Assembly (NCBI RefSeq): GCF_000425665.1
Contig: NZ_AUDW01000026.1
Span: 1 to 42,462 of the forward strand
Direction: 5' to 3'
Source: Gemella cuniculi DSM 15828
GTDB taxonomy: Bacteria > Bacillota > Bacilli > Staphylococcales > Gemellaceae
DNA length: 42,462 nt
The position numbers were made by a program, and so were the translations under genes. Positions within the stretch are counted from its first letter, which is position 1, and each line of letters starts with the position of its first letter. This document shows positions 28,082 to 36,956 of the stretch, one piece after another. The notes under the pieces are model-generated. The model made no database searches. It worked only from the letters and a program-made list of their open reading frames with translations, and had not been told where the DNA came from.

Positions 28082-28930
28082 TTATTCAAAATGTCTAGAT
28101 TTTTTGGACCAGTCAGGATCAGAAAATCTATTTTTTATATAAAACTTTGTGTATGAATCAAATTTGCATTTAGAAATCACGAAATAATTTGCTGTTTCAA
28201 TTTGTGATTCATTAAGATATTTATTCTTTTCCTTTTCCATATTTATGATAATATTATCTGAGCAACTATACTCATCCGCTTGAAAACCCAAACAATAATC
28301 TTGAGAAATAGGCATATACATTTGTTTCCAATCATTCATTCCAATTACAGGATTATCACTTGTAATAAAATTACCTGTAACAATATGAAAATGCATACTT
28401 TTAGGTTTTTTAAATATTTTTAAAATTGCTTCTAGTTTACCTTCTTTTTTGAACTCATTATTAAATTCTAAAATTTCATTTTTACTATCCCTTATTTCCT
28501 GTAGGTCTATTGGATACTTTCTTGGAATATAATTTATATCTGCTGCCCTAATAAAATTAATTCGCCCTCTATCCGTCCTAAAGAACTGTACAATCATATA
28601 TTTATATAAAAACTCTATCTCTTCATCATTTATATCTACAGTAGGCCGACAGCACCTAGTAATTTTAATAGTTTTTAGGATATTATCAACAATTGGTCCA
28701 AGTTTATCTTCAAGCGAACTCAATTCATCTTCCAATTTATTATCAACATCTAATCCACCATTTTCAGATGTTCCCTCATATGTATATCTAGCTGCACAAA
28801 CTTTATCATATCTCATATATCCAAATTTATTTTTGCTAGCTAATCTAATATATACATAAAATTTATTGTCGGCGTTTGCAAAGTGCTTAAGCAACGTTCT
28901 AGGATAATAATGCTGTTTGTCCGTTCCCAT
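28082..28930 (-). CDS. DUF4238-family protein
   Basis: 282 residues. The start KQHYYPRTLLKHFA matches the DUF4238 opening (H-x2-P-x4-LK-x-F). Later landmarks are IVQFFRTDRGR and FITSDNPVIGM with PISQDYCLGF, the usual core of the family. Soluble, with no signal peptide. Members are common in mobile elements and have no established activity; a nuclease or defence role is only a suggestion. It has a GGGAGG ribosome site. A terminator upstream separates it from the integrase remnant. Confidence 0.75.
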   Translation of the reverse strand: MGTDKQHYYPRTLLKHFANADNKFYVYIRLASKNKFGYMRYDKVCAARYTYEGTSENGGLDVDNKLEDELSSLEDKLGPIVDNILKTIKITRCCRPTVDINDEEIEFLYKYMIVQFFRTDRGRINFIRAADINYIPRKYPIDLQEIRDSKNEILEFNNEFKKEGKLEAILKIFKKPKSMHFHIVTGNFITSDNPVIGMNDWKQMYMPISQDYCLGFQADEYSCSDNIIINMEKEKNKYLNESQIETANYFVISKCKFDSYTKFYIKNRFSDPDWSKKSRHFE

Positions 28931-28969
28931 ATCAAAATATACCTCCCTCTTTTTTCTAATGAATACAAA

Positions 28970-29004
28970 AAAAGAATGATATACTGCAATTATATCATTC
29001 TTTT
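28970..29004 (-). terminator. Terminator after the integrase remnant
   Basis: AAAAGAATGATAT/ATATCATTCTTTT with a 9-base loop and a T-run on the minus strand. Confidence 0.8.
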
Positions 29005-29136
29005 CTCAATTTTCCTACAAATTTAAGTATTAATCTACTTCTATTTTTCAAAATAACGCCCTTTAGAATCATTTTAAGATATCTTCACAGCGAGAATGAA
29101 ATTCGACGTTTAAACACCCTTTATTTTATCTATTAT

Positions 29137-30246
29137 TTAGTTTTCTTCGAATAGTCTATCAATTTTTTTAGCAACTTTTCTATTGTAATTAGGATATAAA
29201 TGCCCATAAGTTCCCAAAGTCGTTTCAATATCCTCATGTCCCAAACGTTCCTTTATCACTAACGCATTTTCTTGCATAGATATCAACATAGACGCATGCG
29301 AGTGCCTTAAAGCATGTACCTTTATTCTATGAACACCAACTGCCCCATAATTATTATCAATGATGTGTTTAGGCATATACTTATTTATTGGTATCCCATT
29401 GTATGATAAAACATACTTCGAAGGACAATTTTTACCTTGAACATCTTTCCAATGTTTTAAATTACATATAGTCTTGTTATCTAGAACTATTATCCTGATG
29501 CACTTGTTTTTGTTTCTGTAACATAAAATTCTTGTGCATTTTTATAATACATAGACTTATTTATACATAACAAATTATCTGCGAAATCAATATCTCCCCA
29601 TTCTAAAGCTTGTGCTTCCCCAATCCTCATACCAGTCATAAACAACAGCCAAATAACGATATACGAGTAATGTTCATAATAAAAATTTTTATCAAATTGA
29701 TTTATAAACTTTTTAAATTCCTCTAATGTCCAAAAATCAACTTTTGTCTTTGCTTTCTTCACATTTCCTACTTGTTTAGCTATATTTTTCTGAAGCAGAC
29801 CTAAAGTTACAGCTAAATCTAATGTTTTTTTAAAAGAACCGTATATAGAATGAGTATATTCACTTGTATATTCCTTTGTTAGAGTATTTTGCCATTTTTT
29901 ATCATAGGGGCGTTAATATCTTTTAATTTTCTTTAAAAAAATACTTAAAATGTTTATTCATACTAACAACTCTATTTTCGTAGGTGCTATCTCTTACTTG
30001 TTGCTTATAATGTGGTAAATAATAAGTTTTATAAAACTCTTGATAACTCATTGTACTGTTCTTCTTTACAGCTGTTTTTGAGTAATCATTCATATATTCA
30101 TCATAGGCTATTTTTGCTTCTTTTTGTGAAGAAAATCCTCTTTCCCAATGTCGTACCCTATTACCATTTTCATCATATCCTAAATTAGCAACGAAATACC
30201 AACGATTAGTTTTTTTGTCTAAATACACATTAGATATTTTTGGCAT
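29137..30246 (-). pseudogene. Tyrosine integrase broken by frameshifts
   Basis: About 370 codons of a Tn916-type integrase in three frame segments. 30246-29923 holds the N-terminal arm-binding and core-binding domains (MPKISNVYLDKKTNRWYF). 29762-29490 carries the first catalytic Arg in TGMRIGEA. 29376-29137 carries HALRHSHAS, RLGHEDIETT and the Tyr in TYGHLYP. Near 29,490 one missing base restores the frame (SASG to IIVLDNKT); a second break lies near 29,925. All catalytic boxes survive, so the damage looks recent. The order DUF3173 then integrase is the usual one in guaA-type elements. Confidence 0.85.
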
Positions 30247-30448
30247 GATATTCTTTCAACTGAATTGTTAAATTATCAATCCCTAATATTTTTCCAACTA
30301 TTTTGACCGGAACACGTCCTAATCGCCTATTATCATAATATCCATAGCCTTGGTTAACCATGTAACGTTTAGCTTTTCGTATAATATCTGATGATTGACT
30401 TACTCCATATCCTAAATTTTGTAAATCTTGTCGTGTCATTGTTAACAT
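30230..30448 (-). CDS. DUF3173-family protein (integrase partner)
   Basis: 72 residues, basic, beginning MLTMTRQDLQNLGYGVSQSS. DUF3173 proteins sit directly upstream of integrases in Firmicute integrative elements and may act as excisionase or DNA-binding partners; that role is inferred. It overlaps the integrase start by 17 bases and begins just after the Rep stop. An internal ATG three codons in is an equally good start. The frame is intact although both neighbours are broken. Confidence 0.75.
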   Translation of the reverse strand: MLTMTRQDLQNLGYGVSQSSDIIRKAKRYMVNQGYGYYDNRRLGRVPVKIVGKILGIDNLTIQLKEYHAKNI

Positions 30449-30454
30449 TCTCTA

Positions 30455-31178
30455 TCATTCCTTTCTCATTTTTAAATATATCACTCTAGATTGCTTAAAT
30501 TTCTTATTAGCTAATTCTTCATCATTTCTTATTACTTGCTTTTCAGGTATTAATCTTGTATACTCTTTACTGTAAATAACTTTAGGGTCTTTTATATTAA
30601 CATCTACTACATCTGTTAATATCTTATAGACTTTAGGTTTTTTTTTATAATCTTTTTCGTCTACATTCTTTGAAAAATACTTCGATAGGTATCTCCCTCG
30701 GTTTTCCTTGCTATCTACTCAATCTTATTTATTTTTATATATCCATTCCCCAAAATTTTTTCTAACTGTTTCGCTTTTACAAAAGGGAAATCAAAAAAAT
30801 TATACGATAATGAATGGCTCCACGTTTCTGTTTTTCCCATACTGCAATATACTTTAACATAGTTTTCTTTACCTCACGTAACTTATAATTTAATCGTTTT
30901 ATGAAATTAGTAAATTCATTATTAGAGAAATCTGTATCCTGTATTTTAAATGTCAAAGTCATAAATTTAGTTTTATCATCGAGATTACAGTCTGTTAACT
31001 TTGACATTTCCCATCTCATATTTTCATAGTACCTTTGTACTCTTTTTAATTTTTCATAATGAGTTGAAGTTTTGATATCTTATTTTGAAATATTTTCTTT
31101 AGAATTATAATCAAAATTGTCTAATTTATCTTGATTATTTTTTTCTCCATGCTTACACATAATTCCATCATCAATATA
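30455..31178 (-). pseudogene. Rep-type replication initiator, decayed
   Basis: Minus-strand pieces of one protein: YIDDGIMCKHGEKNN then a TAA at 31,080-31,082, continuing in the same frame with RVQRYYENMRWEMSK and FMTLTFKIQDTDFSNNEF (30777-31019), then shifting frame to a C-terminal piece with GRYLSKYFSKN (about 30,690) ending at 30,455. KYIAVWEKQKRGAIHYR is the typical Rep catalytic neighbourhood of small mobile elements. At least one stop and one or more frameshifts make it non-functional. It would have replicated the excised element from the structured region upstream. Confidence 0.7.
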
Positions 31179-31340
31179 CAATCACATTTCTACAAAATCT
31201 ACTGTTTCTATAACCTTGGTATTATAATATTCTTTGCCCAATTTTCAAGCCTGCAGGACAGATTTTTTATCTAATTTTTCGCATTATGTTGTCCTATATA
31301 TTAAATTAAGTGTAGAAGTATTCGTTACACTCATACTTCT

Positions 31341-31394
31341 CAAAATCTGTTTTTCGTCTTTACCGCTTAACGCGTTACGACGTAACAGATTTTG
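31341..31394. other. Structured GC-richer region, candidate replication or transfer origin
   Basis: CAAAATCTG and CAGATTTTG (31341-31349, 31386-31394) enclose the palindrome TAACGCGTTA (31368-31377) and overlap the repeat GTTACGtCGTAAC. The GC content is higher than in the surroundings. It lies upstream of rep on the rep strand. Function as a nick site is inferred only from place and symmetry. Confidence 0.45.
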
Positions 31395-31399
31395 ACTTC

Positions 31400-31732
31400 T
31401 TAGGACACTATTACTGCACTTTTTGCATTAGCAGAAATACCAATTGTTACAAAACCATTATTAGCAGTAGCATATGGCTTAATTATTAAATTATCAAACG
31501 TCATATTTACTGTACCTTTAGTTTCAAGTTCTTCTTGTGTAATTATAGGAAGTTAAGATTCAATTTTAATCGAAAATTTTTCAAATCTTAATTTAGGTAA
31601 TACTACTTCATATTTCCAACCTTTTTTTATAACCTCTTCTCCATTTCTTTCTGCCCATTCAGATACTTGAACTACTGAATATTGTTTTTCTAAAACTTTA
31701 TCTGATAAAGATAAATTACTTATTTTAATCAT
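31400..31732 (-). pseudogene. Small element-encoded protein with an internal stop
   Basis: 111 codons beginning MIKISNLSLSDKVLEKQYS with an AAAGGA site. A TAA at about 31,553-31,555 interrupts it after KFSIKIES, and the same frame then runs on for about 50 codons (LPIITQEELETKGTVNM onwards) to a TAA at 31,400. It resembles the small proteins, such as DUF961-like ones, found upstream of rep in integrative elements, but family membership is uncertain. The first ORF alone would give a 59-residue product. Confidence 0.55.
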
Positions 31733-31853
31733 ATTTATTTTTCCTTTCTTGGGCAATAATCAAAATTTTATAGATTACCTTATATCACCCCTTTTTAGTA
31801 TTATTTTATTTGATTATTGTGTATAATGTACTTAAAAGATTATTTAACCTTTT

Positions 31854-31883
31854 GAACACATTACACAGTGTTTAAATGTGTTC
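31854..31883. promoter_or_regulatory. Operator-like inverted repeat between divergent genes
   Basis: GAACACATT and AATGTGTTC flank an inner ACA-cag-TGT. It lies midway between the leftward accessory gene and the rightward XRE-type regulator, the place for a CI-like operator. Confidence 0.5.
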
Positions 31884-31939
31884 ATCAAGTCTTTTCTTTT
31901 TATTATTTTTACACATTAAATACATTTAAGAGGTTACTT

Positions 31940-32528
31940 ATGAACAAAAAAAAGAATTTATCGGATTTATATCCAGATTTAAGTTATAACATTAGAGAAT
32001 TTAAGAAAAGAATTAAATTTAACATAAAAAGAACTTGCTGAAATTGCTAAAATATACTATAGAACTATTCAAAACTATGAAAATAGAATAACCCCTCCTT
32101 CATTAAATATAATTGAAAAAATAGCATTAGCACTTGGTGTCTCAGTAGAGAGACTTATCAGTAATTACATATTTGATAACAATACTACTGCAACTAAATT
32201 TTAGAAAAAATCAATAATGATAAAGTATATAATCAAAAAATTAATAACTTAATTTTAACTGATATAATTTTTGATATAGTTGACTTAGAAATGAGATATA
32301 AACATGAAACTTTAGATGAGAAAACACTTGATAACAGTATTGGAGGAAAAAAATAATACCTCTTATGATACAAAATACTATCTAATAAAATTAATGTTAG
32401 AGAAAAGGTTAAATAAAACTATTGAGGATTTAAAAAATGAAATGTCTAAAAATTATTTAGATATTCGAGAAATATATCGTTCAAAAGATAATGCTATGGG
32501 ATATATTATTGATAAAAAAAGATATTAA
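31940..32528 (+). pseudogene. XRE-family regulator, decayed
   Basis: Starts MNKKKNLSDLYPDLSYNIREFKKR, then shifts frame into KELAEIAKIYYRTIQNYENR and LNIIEKIALALGVSVERLI, an XRE helix-turn-helix. A TAA interrupts the expected ELNLTQKELAE, probably CAA to TAA. After a stop at 32,202 the protein seems to continue in another frame (EKINNDKVYNQKINN) to 32,356, and again in a third piece, 32316-32528 (LIKLMLEKRLNKTIEDLK). It would have been the immunity-type repressor of the element. Four separate lesions are needed to explain it. Confidence 0.6.
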
Positions 32529-32541
32529 AAGGTGTCAAATT

Positions 32542-33036
32542 ATGAAATGTGATTTTATTAATTATGAATTTTTAAAAAGTATGATTGCAGTTATTATAGG
32601 AGCTATAATTCCTGTAGTTTCTAGTTACATACTAGAAAAAAAACGATTAACCAATAACAAAAGGAAAATAAGATTCGAACAAAATCTTAATACATTAAGA
32701 AAATTAAAAGTCAATCACTTAAATTTAACCCATTTAATTAATGATAATTACGTATTTTGTGAATATATGTCGAATGATAAAAAATCTATTATTGATCAAT
32801 CTGATAAAATTTATATAAATTACTTAAAAAAGTTATATTACACTTCTCTTAAAAATATAAAATTAAATAATGAGCTATTAAATTTGGAAATAAAAAACAT
32901 ATCTGAATTACATAAGGAAATTATAAGTTTTATTGATAGTAGAAATAATAATACTGAATTCAACACTACTAATTTAGAAAAATACAGTAAATTAGTAGAA
33001 AATAATATTCTAAATACTATTAAGAAATATAGATAG
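32542..33036 (+). CDS. Small single-span membrane protein, unknown
   Basis: 164 residues from the ATG at 32542 (AAAGGTG upstream; in-frame codons further up have no site). One transmembrane helix at about 11-31, then a long basic, Asn- and Leu-rich cytoplasmic helical region. No family recognised. It follows the regulator remnant and is the only intact frame in that stretch, which hints at retained function, perhaps in phage or element interference; this is inference. Confidence 0.5.
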   Translation: MKCDFINYEFLKSMIAVIIGAIIPVVSSYILEKKRLTNNKRKIRFEQNLNTLRKLKVNHLNLTHLINDNYVFCEYMSNDKKSIIDQSDKIYINYLKKLYYTSLKNIKLNNELLNLEIKNISELHKEIISFIDSRNNNTEFNTTNLEKYSKLVENNILNTIKKYR

Positions 33037-33205
33037 ATAATTTGCAATCATTTTACAACCAATAAATAAAAATTCTAACAAAATCATTTCTTTTCAATTA
33101 TCTTAAACTATGCTAAAATAAGGAAAAACAATCAAAACATTATAGTAGTTGAGGCACAGTTATTGCTTCTTGATGAGTTTATAATGAAGTTGTAAAAGAC
33201 TCAAG

Positions 33206-35051
33206 TTGGCAATGGAAGAATATATAGCTATACAAGAAAAATATTATGATTTCATGAAAAACAAAGCCTTCTTAACAGGTGATGCGAAAAGGAAGGACAA
33301 AGATGCCAGAGAAAAAACATCGGGTTTAGTTGATATTGGTCTAATTACAGAAGATAGATTGATTACAGAAGCAGGAAGAAAACTGCTTAAAATAACAAGC
33401 AGTGGGGATTTTGAAACCAATAATGTGTTTAACATTAACAGTGATAGCTTTATCTATCTAAAACAGCTTCTTAAAACAAGTATAGATGTAAGTGGTAGTA
33501 TAGTTAGATCGTTTGTTGTGGTTATAAAGTATCTAACTGAACTTGAGTTTTTAAGTTATGATGAATTTACTTATTTCGTTCCATTAATTAGAGATGACGA
33601 AAGTGCAAAGCAAATTATATCGGATATCAAATTATATAGAGAAGGTAAAATTTCGCCAGAAGAAATAATTTATAAGAGGCTTATGCAAATGGATAACTAT
33701 AAAGTTTCTAGGGAAGAATTTATAGCCTCTGATGTTGATGAAAATTTAATATGTTTAATCGGAATGAATCGTAAAATCAGAAGCTATGACAAGCCATATT
33801 ATAAATTGTATCAGTCTATAAAGAATATATTCCTTGATGGCGAAAGTGATTATGAATCACTATTAAATTCTGCAAAGAATATAAATCAAAAAACTGGAAT
33901 ATTGTGGAGAATTTTACTATTTAAAACAACCAATATTGGTATTGTAAGAAAAAATGGGAAGTCTTCAATTCACAAACAATGCCCATTTATAAACTGTAAA
34001 AATGAAACAGAACTAAAAGAAGTGTTTTTCAAATATTTACATGTTTTTAAAGCAATGGCGACTTTATCTGATTATTTTGATTTAAATAGAAGATATTTTA
34101 ATATTACAGATACTCTAATTTTTGAAGATCGTATGATTAAGTTGGATATGATTCCAAAGTATTATTTTAAAGAAATTATTGATGTTCTGTATACAGAAAC
34201 TTTTAGTAAAGATAATAATCTCAGAGCTGATGCTTCACTTGAAACTATATCAGAAGCATTCAAGTTAGATATTAGCAAAGTATATACAGCTTTAAGTAAA
34301 GATTTAGGAATTACAATTAAGAGTCCGGAACAAGCTGCAACTTATGTAAATGATGAACAATACAGAAGATTTAACACTTTGATTGATAAGAAATTTAACG
34401 ATTCTGTGCTTATAGAGTTACTAAATTGTTTTGAGAAACGTGATGATAAAAGGATTGAAGAACTGGTTACAGATGAGGCTGCAATACCAACTATCTTTGA
34501 ATATATTTTGGGAATTATATGGTATAAAGTAAGTGAAAGACAAGGGAATATTTTGGACTTCATGAAATTATCACTAGAAGCTAATTTATTGCCTAAGACA
34601 CATGCAGCCGGAGGTTATGCAGATTATTATATATGAATATGAAGCGTGTACTTCTTATCCTAAGCATTCGCTATTACTTGAAGCAACTCTTGCAGATGGA
34701 AATAATCAAAGAAGAATGGAAATGGAGCCTGTTTCAAGACATTTAGGAGATTATAGGATTAGATTTAATAATCCGTTTGATTACAGCCTATTTGTAAGCA
34801 CATACTTAGATAAAAATGTAATCTCAGATTTTAGATATAGAAAGATAATTCCATATACCAGAGATGAAGAAACCATTACAGGCATGAAGATTATTTCAAT
34901 GGACACAGATTCTCTTAAGAAGATAATTGAAAATAAAGTTAAGTATAAGCACCTGTATGAAGTATTTGATAAATATCATGAAATGCCATTAGAGACGATA
35001 GACTGGCATGATGGGATGATAAAAGAGGCTACTGGGGAGTATAAGTCATAG
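33206..35051 (+). pseudogene. AlwI-family type II restriction endonuclease, frameshifted
   Basis: Two overlapping frames, 33206-34636 and 34602-35051, together read as one endonuclease of about 610 residues. DAREKTSGLVDIGLI near the N-terminus and THAAGGYAD followed by YEYEACTSYPKHSLLLEATLAD and RRMEMEPVSRHLG near the C-terminus are AlwI-family landmarks. The break falls at 34,615-34,636 between the catalytic Asp of GYAD and LLLEATL; removing one T or adding one TA unit restores the frame. The TTG start lacks a ribosome site, and another frame upstream reads YNEVVKDSSWQW, so the N-terminus may be damaged too. No cognate methyltransferase gene is present. Confidence 0.75.
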
Positions 35052-36523
35052 TGATAAAGAATACTTATTTTGAAAGGAATACATGGGAATTGATACAGAT
35101 GAAGAATAGAATTGAACATCCTAAGATTTTTATTTCATATGCTTGGGGATCACAGGAACATGATGAGAAGGTTATTGCTTTAGCTGCAAATCTTAAAGGA
35201 GATGGTGTAGATGTCATTTTTGATAAATGGCAACTAAAAGAAGGCAATGATACCTTTAAATTCATGGAAAAAAGTGTTTTAGATGAGAGTATTACTAATG
35301 TACTGATTCTTATAGATCCTATTTATGCAAAGAAAGCAAATGAAAGAGCCGGTGGCGTAGGTACAGAAACACAGATTATATCATCGGAAGTATACAACAA
35401 GGTAGAACAGAGAAAATTTATACCGATTGTATTCGAGAGAGATAATGAAGGCAACGTGTGTAAGCCACAGTACTTAAAGGGGCTTTTGCACTTCGATTTA
35501 TCGTTGCCAGATACTTATGATACTGAGTATCAGAGAATGGTGCGTACATTATATGGGATAGATACATATAAGGAGCCAGAATTAGGAAAACCGCCAATTT
35601 GGTTAGAGGAGATACCTAAAGTGTCATATAAGTCCAGAGTGACAAGCGATTTTTTTCGAGGATCGGCAAGTGAAACCTTAAAGAAAAATAAGTTTGCTGA
35701 GAATCTAGAAGAACTTAAAAAACAGATTTTGGAATATGATTATACTAAAAAAGATGTTATTACATGCTATCTTGAGCTAATACCCTTCAGAGACGAATTT
35801 CTTATTCTCGTTAAAAGTTCTGAATATGTTCAGGAGGGGTATAAATATATAGCGAAATTCCTAGAAGAATTAATGTATGAAATACGAAGACAGCAAATAA
35901 ATTATGCCAACTTGAAAGTGACGTTTGTGCATGAGTGTTTCATATATTCGGTAGCGTATTATCTTAAAAAGAATGCAAATGAAGCTTTGAGATATCTTCT
36001 GAATAAAACATATTTTGCAGGCACCTCACATTTTAATCAGGACGCTGATAGTTATAACTGCTTTTATTGCTATAACGATGTTTTGGATAACGCAGTATGT
36101 AAAAGAGATGATAAGAATTATTATTGTGGAACTGCAGCACTATGGATTGAAAATATTAATGTAGAAATATGCAATAAAGATGAGTTTGTTTCGGGAGATT
36201 TGCTTTGTCACAGTGCGTCACTTTTGATTTCAAATTATGATAAAGGCTGGGCATGGTTTCCCTTAACATATGTTTATAATACCGATGAGTATAGGGGACT
36301 ATTTGCAACTTATTCAAAAAGGTTGGTGTCAAAGGAATATTTGGAAAACATGTTGTTCATTCTTGATTTTGAATCAATTGATGCGTTTAAGAAACAATAT
36401 AAGAGCGTGGAGGAAAAGTTCCATAATGGAGACTTGAAGGAGTATCGTTATAATAGTTGTTTTGAAACGGCAAAAAATTTCTGGAATTATATGAAGACCG
36501 AAGAGTTGGGAACAAGAAATTAG
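35051..36523 (+). CDS. SEFIR (TIR-like) domain protein
   Basis: 490 residues. The N-terminal SEFIR domain (about 20-165) begins HPKIFISYAWGS and continues GVDVIFDKWQLKEGND and FMEKSVLDES, with the signalling fold shared with TIR domains. The remainder (about 200-490) is a helical region with several Cys and Tyr and no recognised family. The GTG at 35051 overlaps the endonuclease stop; the ATG at 35099 (MKNRIEHPKIF) is an alternative start. Its coupling to a restriction gene suggests a defence role, with the SEFIR domain as possible NAD-consuming or signalling effector; that is inference. Confidence 0.75.
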   Translation: MIKNTYFERNTWELIQMKNRIEHPKIFISYAWGSQEHDEKVIALAANLKGDGVDVIFDKWQLKEGNDTFKFMEKSVLDESITNVLILIDPIYAKKANERAGGVGTETQIISSEVYNKVEQRKFIPIVFERDNEGNVCKPQYLKGLLHFDLSLPDTYDTEYQRMVRTLYGIDTYKEPELGKPPIWLEEIPKVSYKSRVTSDFFRGSASETLKKNKFAENLEELKKQILEYDYTKKDVITCYLELIPFRDEFLILVKSSEYVQEGYKYIAKFLEELMYEIRRQQINYANLKVTFVHECFIYSVAYYLKKNANEALRYLLNKTYFAGTSHFNQDADSYNCFYCYNDVLDNAVCKRDDKNYYCGTAALWIENINVEICNKDEFVSGDLLCHSASLLISNYDKGWAWFPLTYVYNTDEYRGLFATYSKRLVSKEYLENMLFILDFESIDAFKKQYKSVEEKFHNGDLKEYRYNSCFETAKNFWNYMKTEELGTRN

Positions 36524-36707
36524 CCTTACTGTGTATAGTATATAGATAATACTAAACAAGACAGGTTATCGGGATGTTAAGTAATAGTTTCGTGCTTGCA
36601 ATATGCTTGCAAAAAATCGGATAAACATAAATAAAATGGATAATAGAGCTAAAACCGATAACAAAAACATTGATTTTATGCCATTTATACAAAACGATAT
36701 CAATGGA

Positions 36708-36727
36708 CATATCGAGTGGGAATAGAG
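36708..36727 (+). repeat. Internal guaA-end attachment core
   Basis: GAGTGGGAATA, identical to the 3' end of guaA over 11 bases, preceded by ATC where guaA has ATT. It lies at the junction between the SEFIR gene region and the BcgI-like region. It is read as the seam between two tandem elements. The remaining 36,524-36,956 holds only a short frame ending in HIEWE and a terminator. Confidence 0.55.
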
Positions 36728-36840
36728 TACAAACTAAATTTGAAAGGAAAATCCTAATTTAACTGCGTTTTTAGTTGTTTGAAATGTGTAAAAACTCTAT
36801 AAATCGATTAGGTTACCCACCAAAAAATAAACTCAAAATA

Positions 36841-36878
36841 AACCTACAAGAAAATAAAATTTCTTTCTTGTAGGTTTT
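36841..36878. terminator. Hairpin upstream of the BcgI-like methylase
   Basis: AACCTACAAGAAA/TTTCTTGTAGGTT with a 10-base loop and a following T-run. It isolates the restriction-modification genes from upstream transcription. A TATAAT-like box lies at about 36,910. Confidence 0.75.
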
Positions 36879-36956
36879 GCTATATTTTATTAAAATATAG
36901 TTCAATTATGATATAATTAAAAAGTAATTATAAACTATAGTAAGGAATATATATTA

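Noticed and set aside
34602-34640. Programmed ribosomal frameshift in the AlwI-type gene
   Set aside because: No classical slippery heptamer with a following structure is visible, and the needed shift is +1/-2; a mutation or repeat slippage is simpler.
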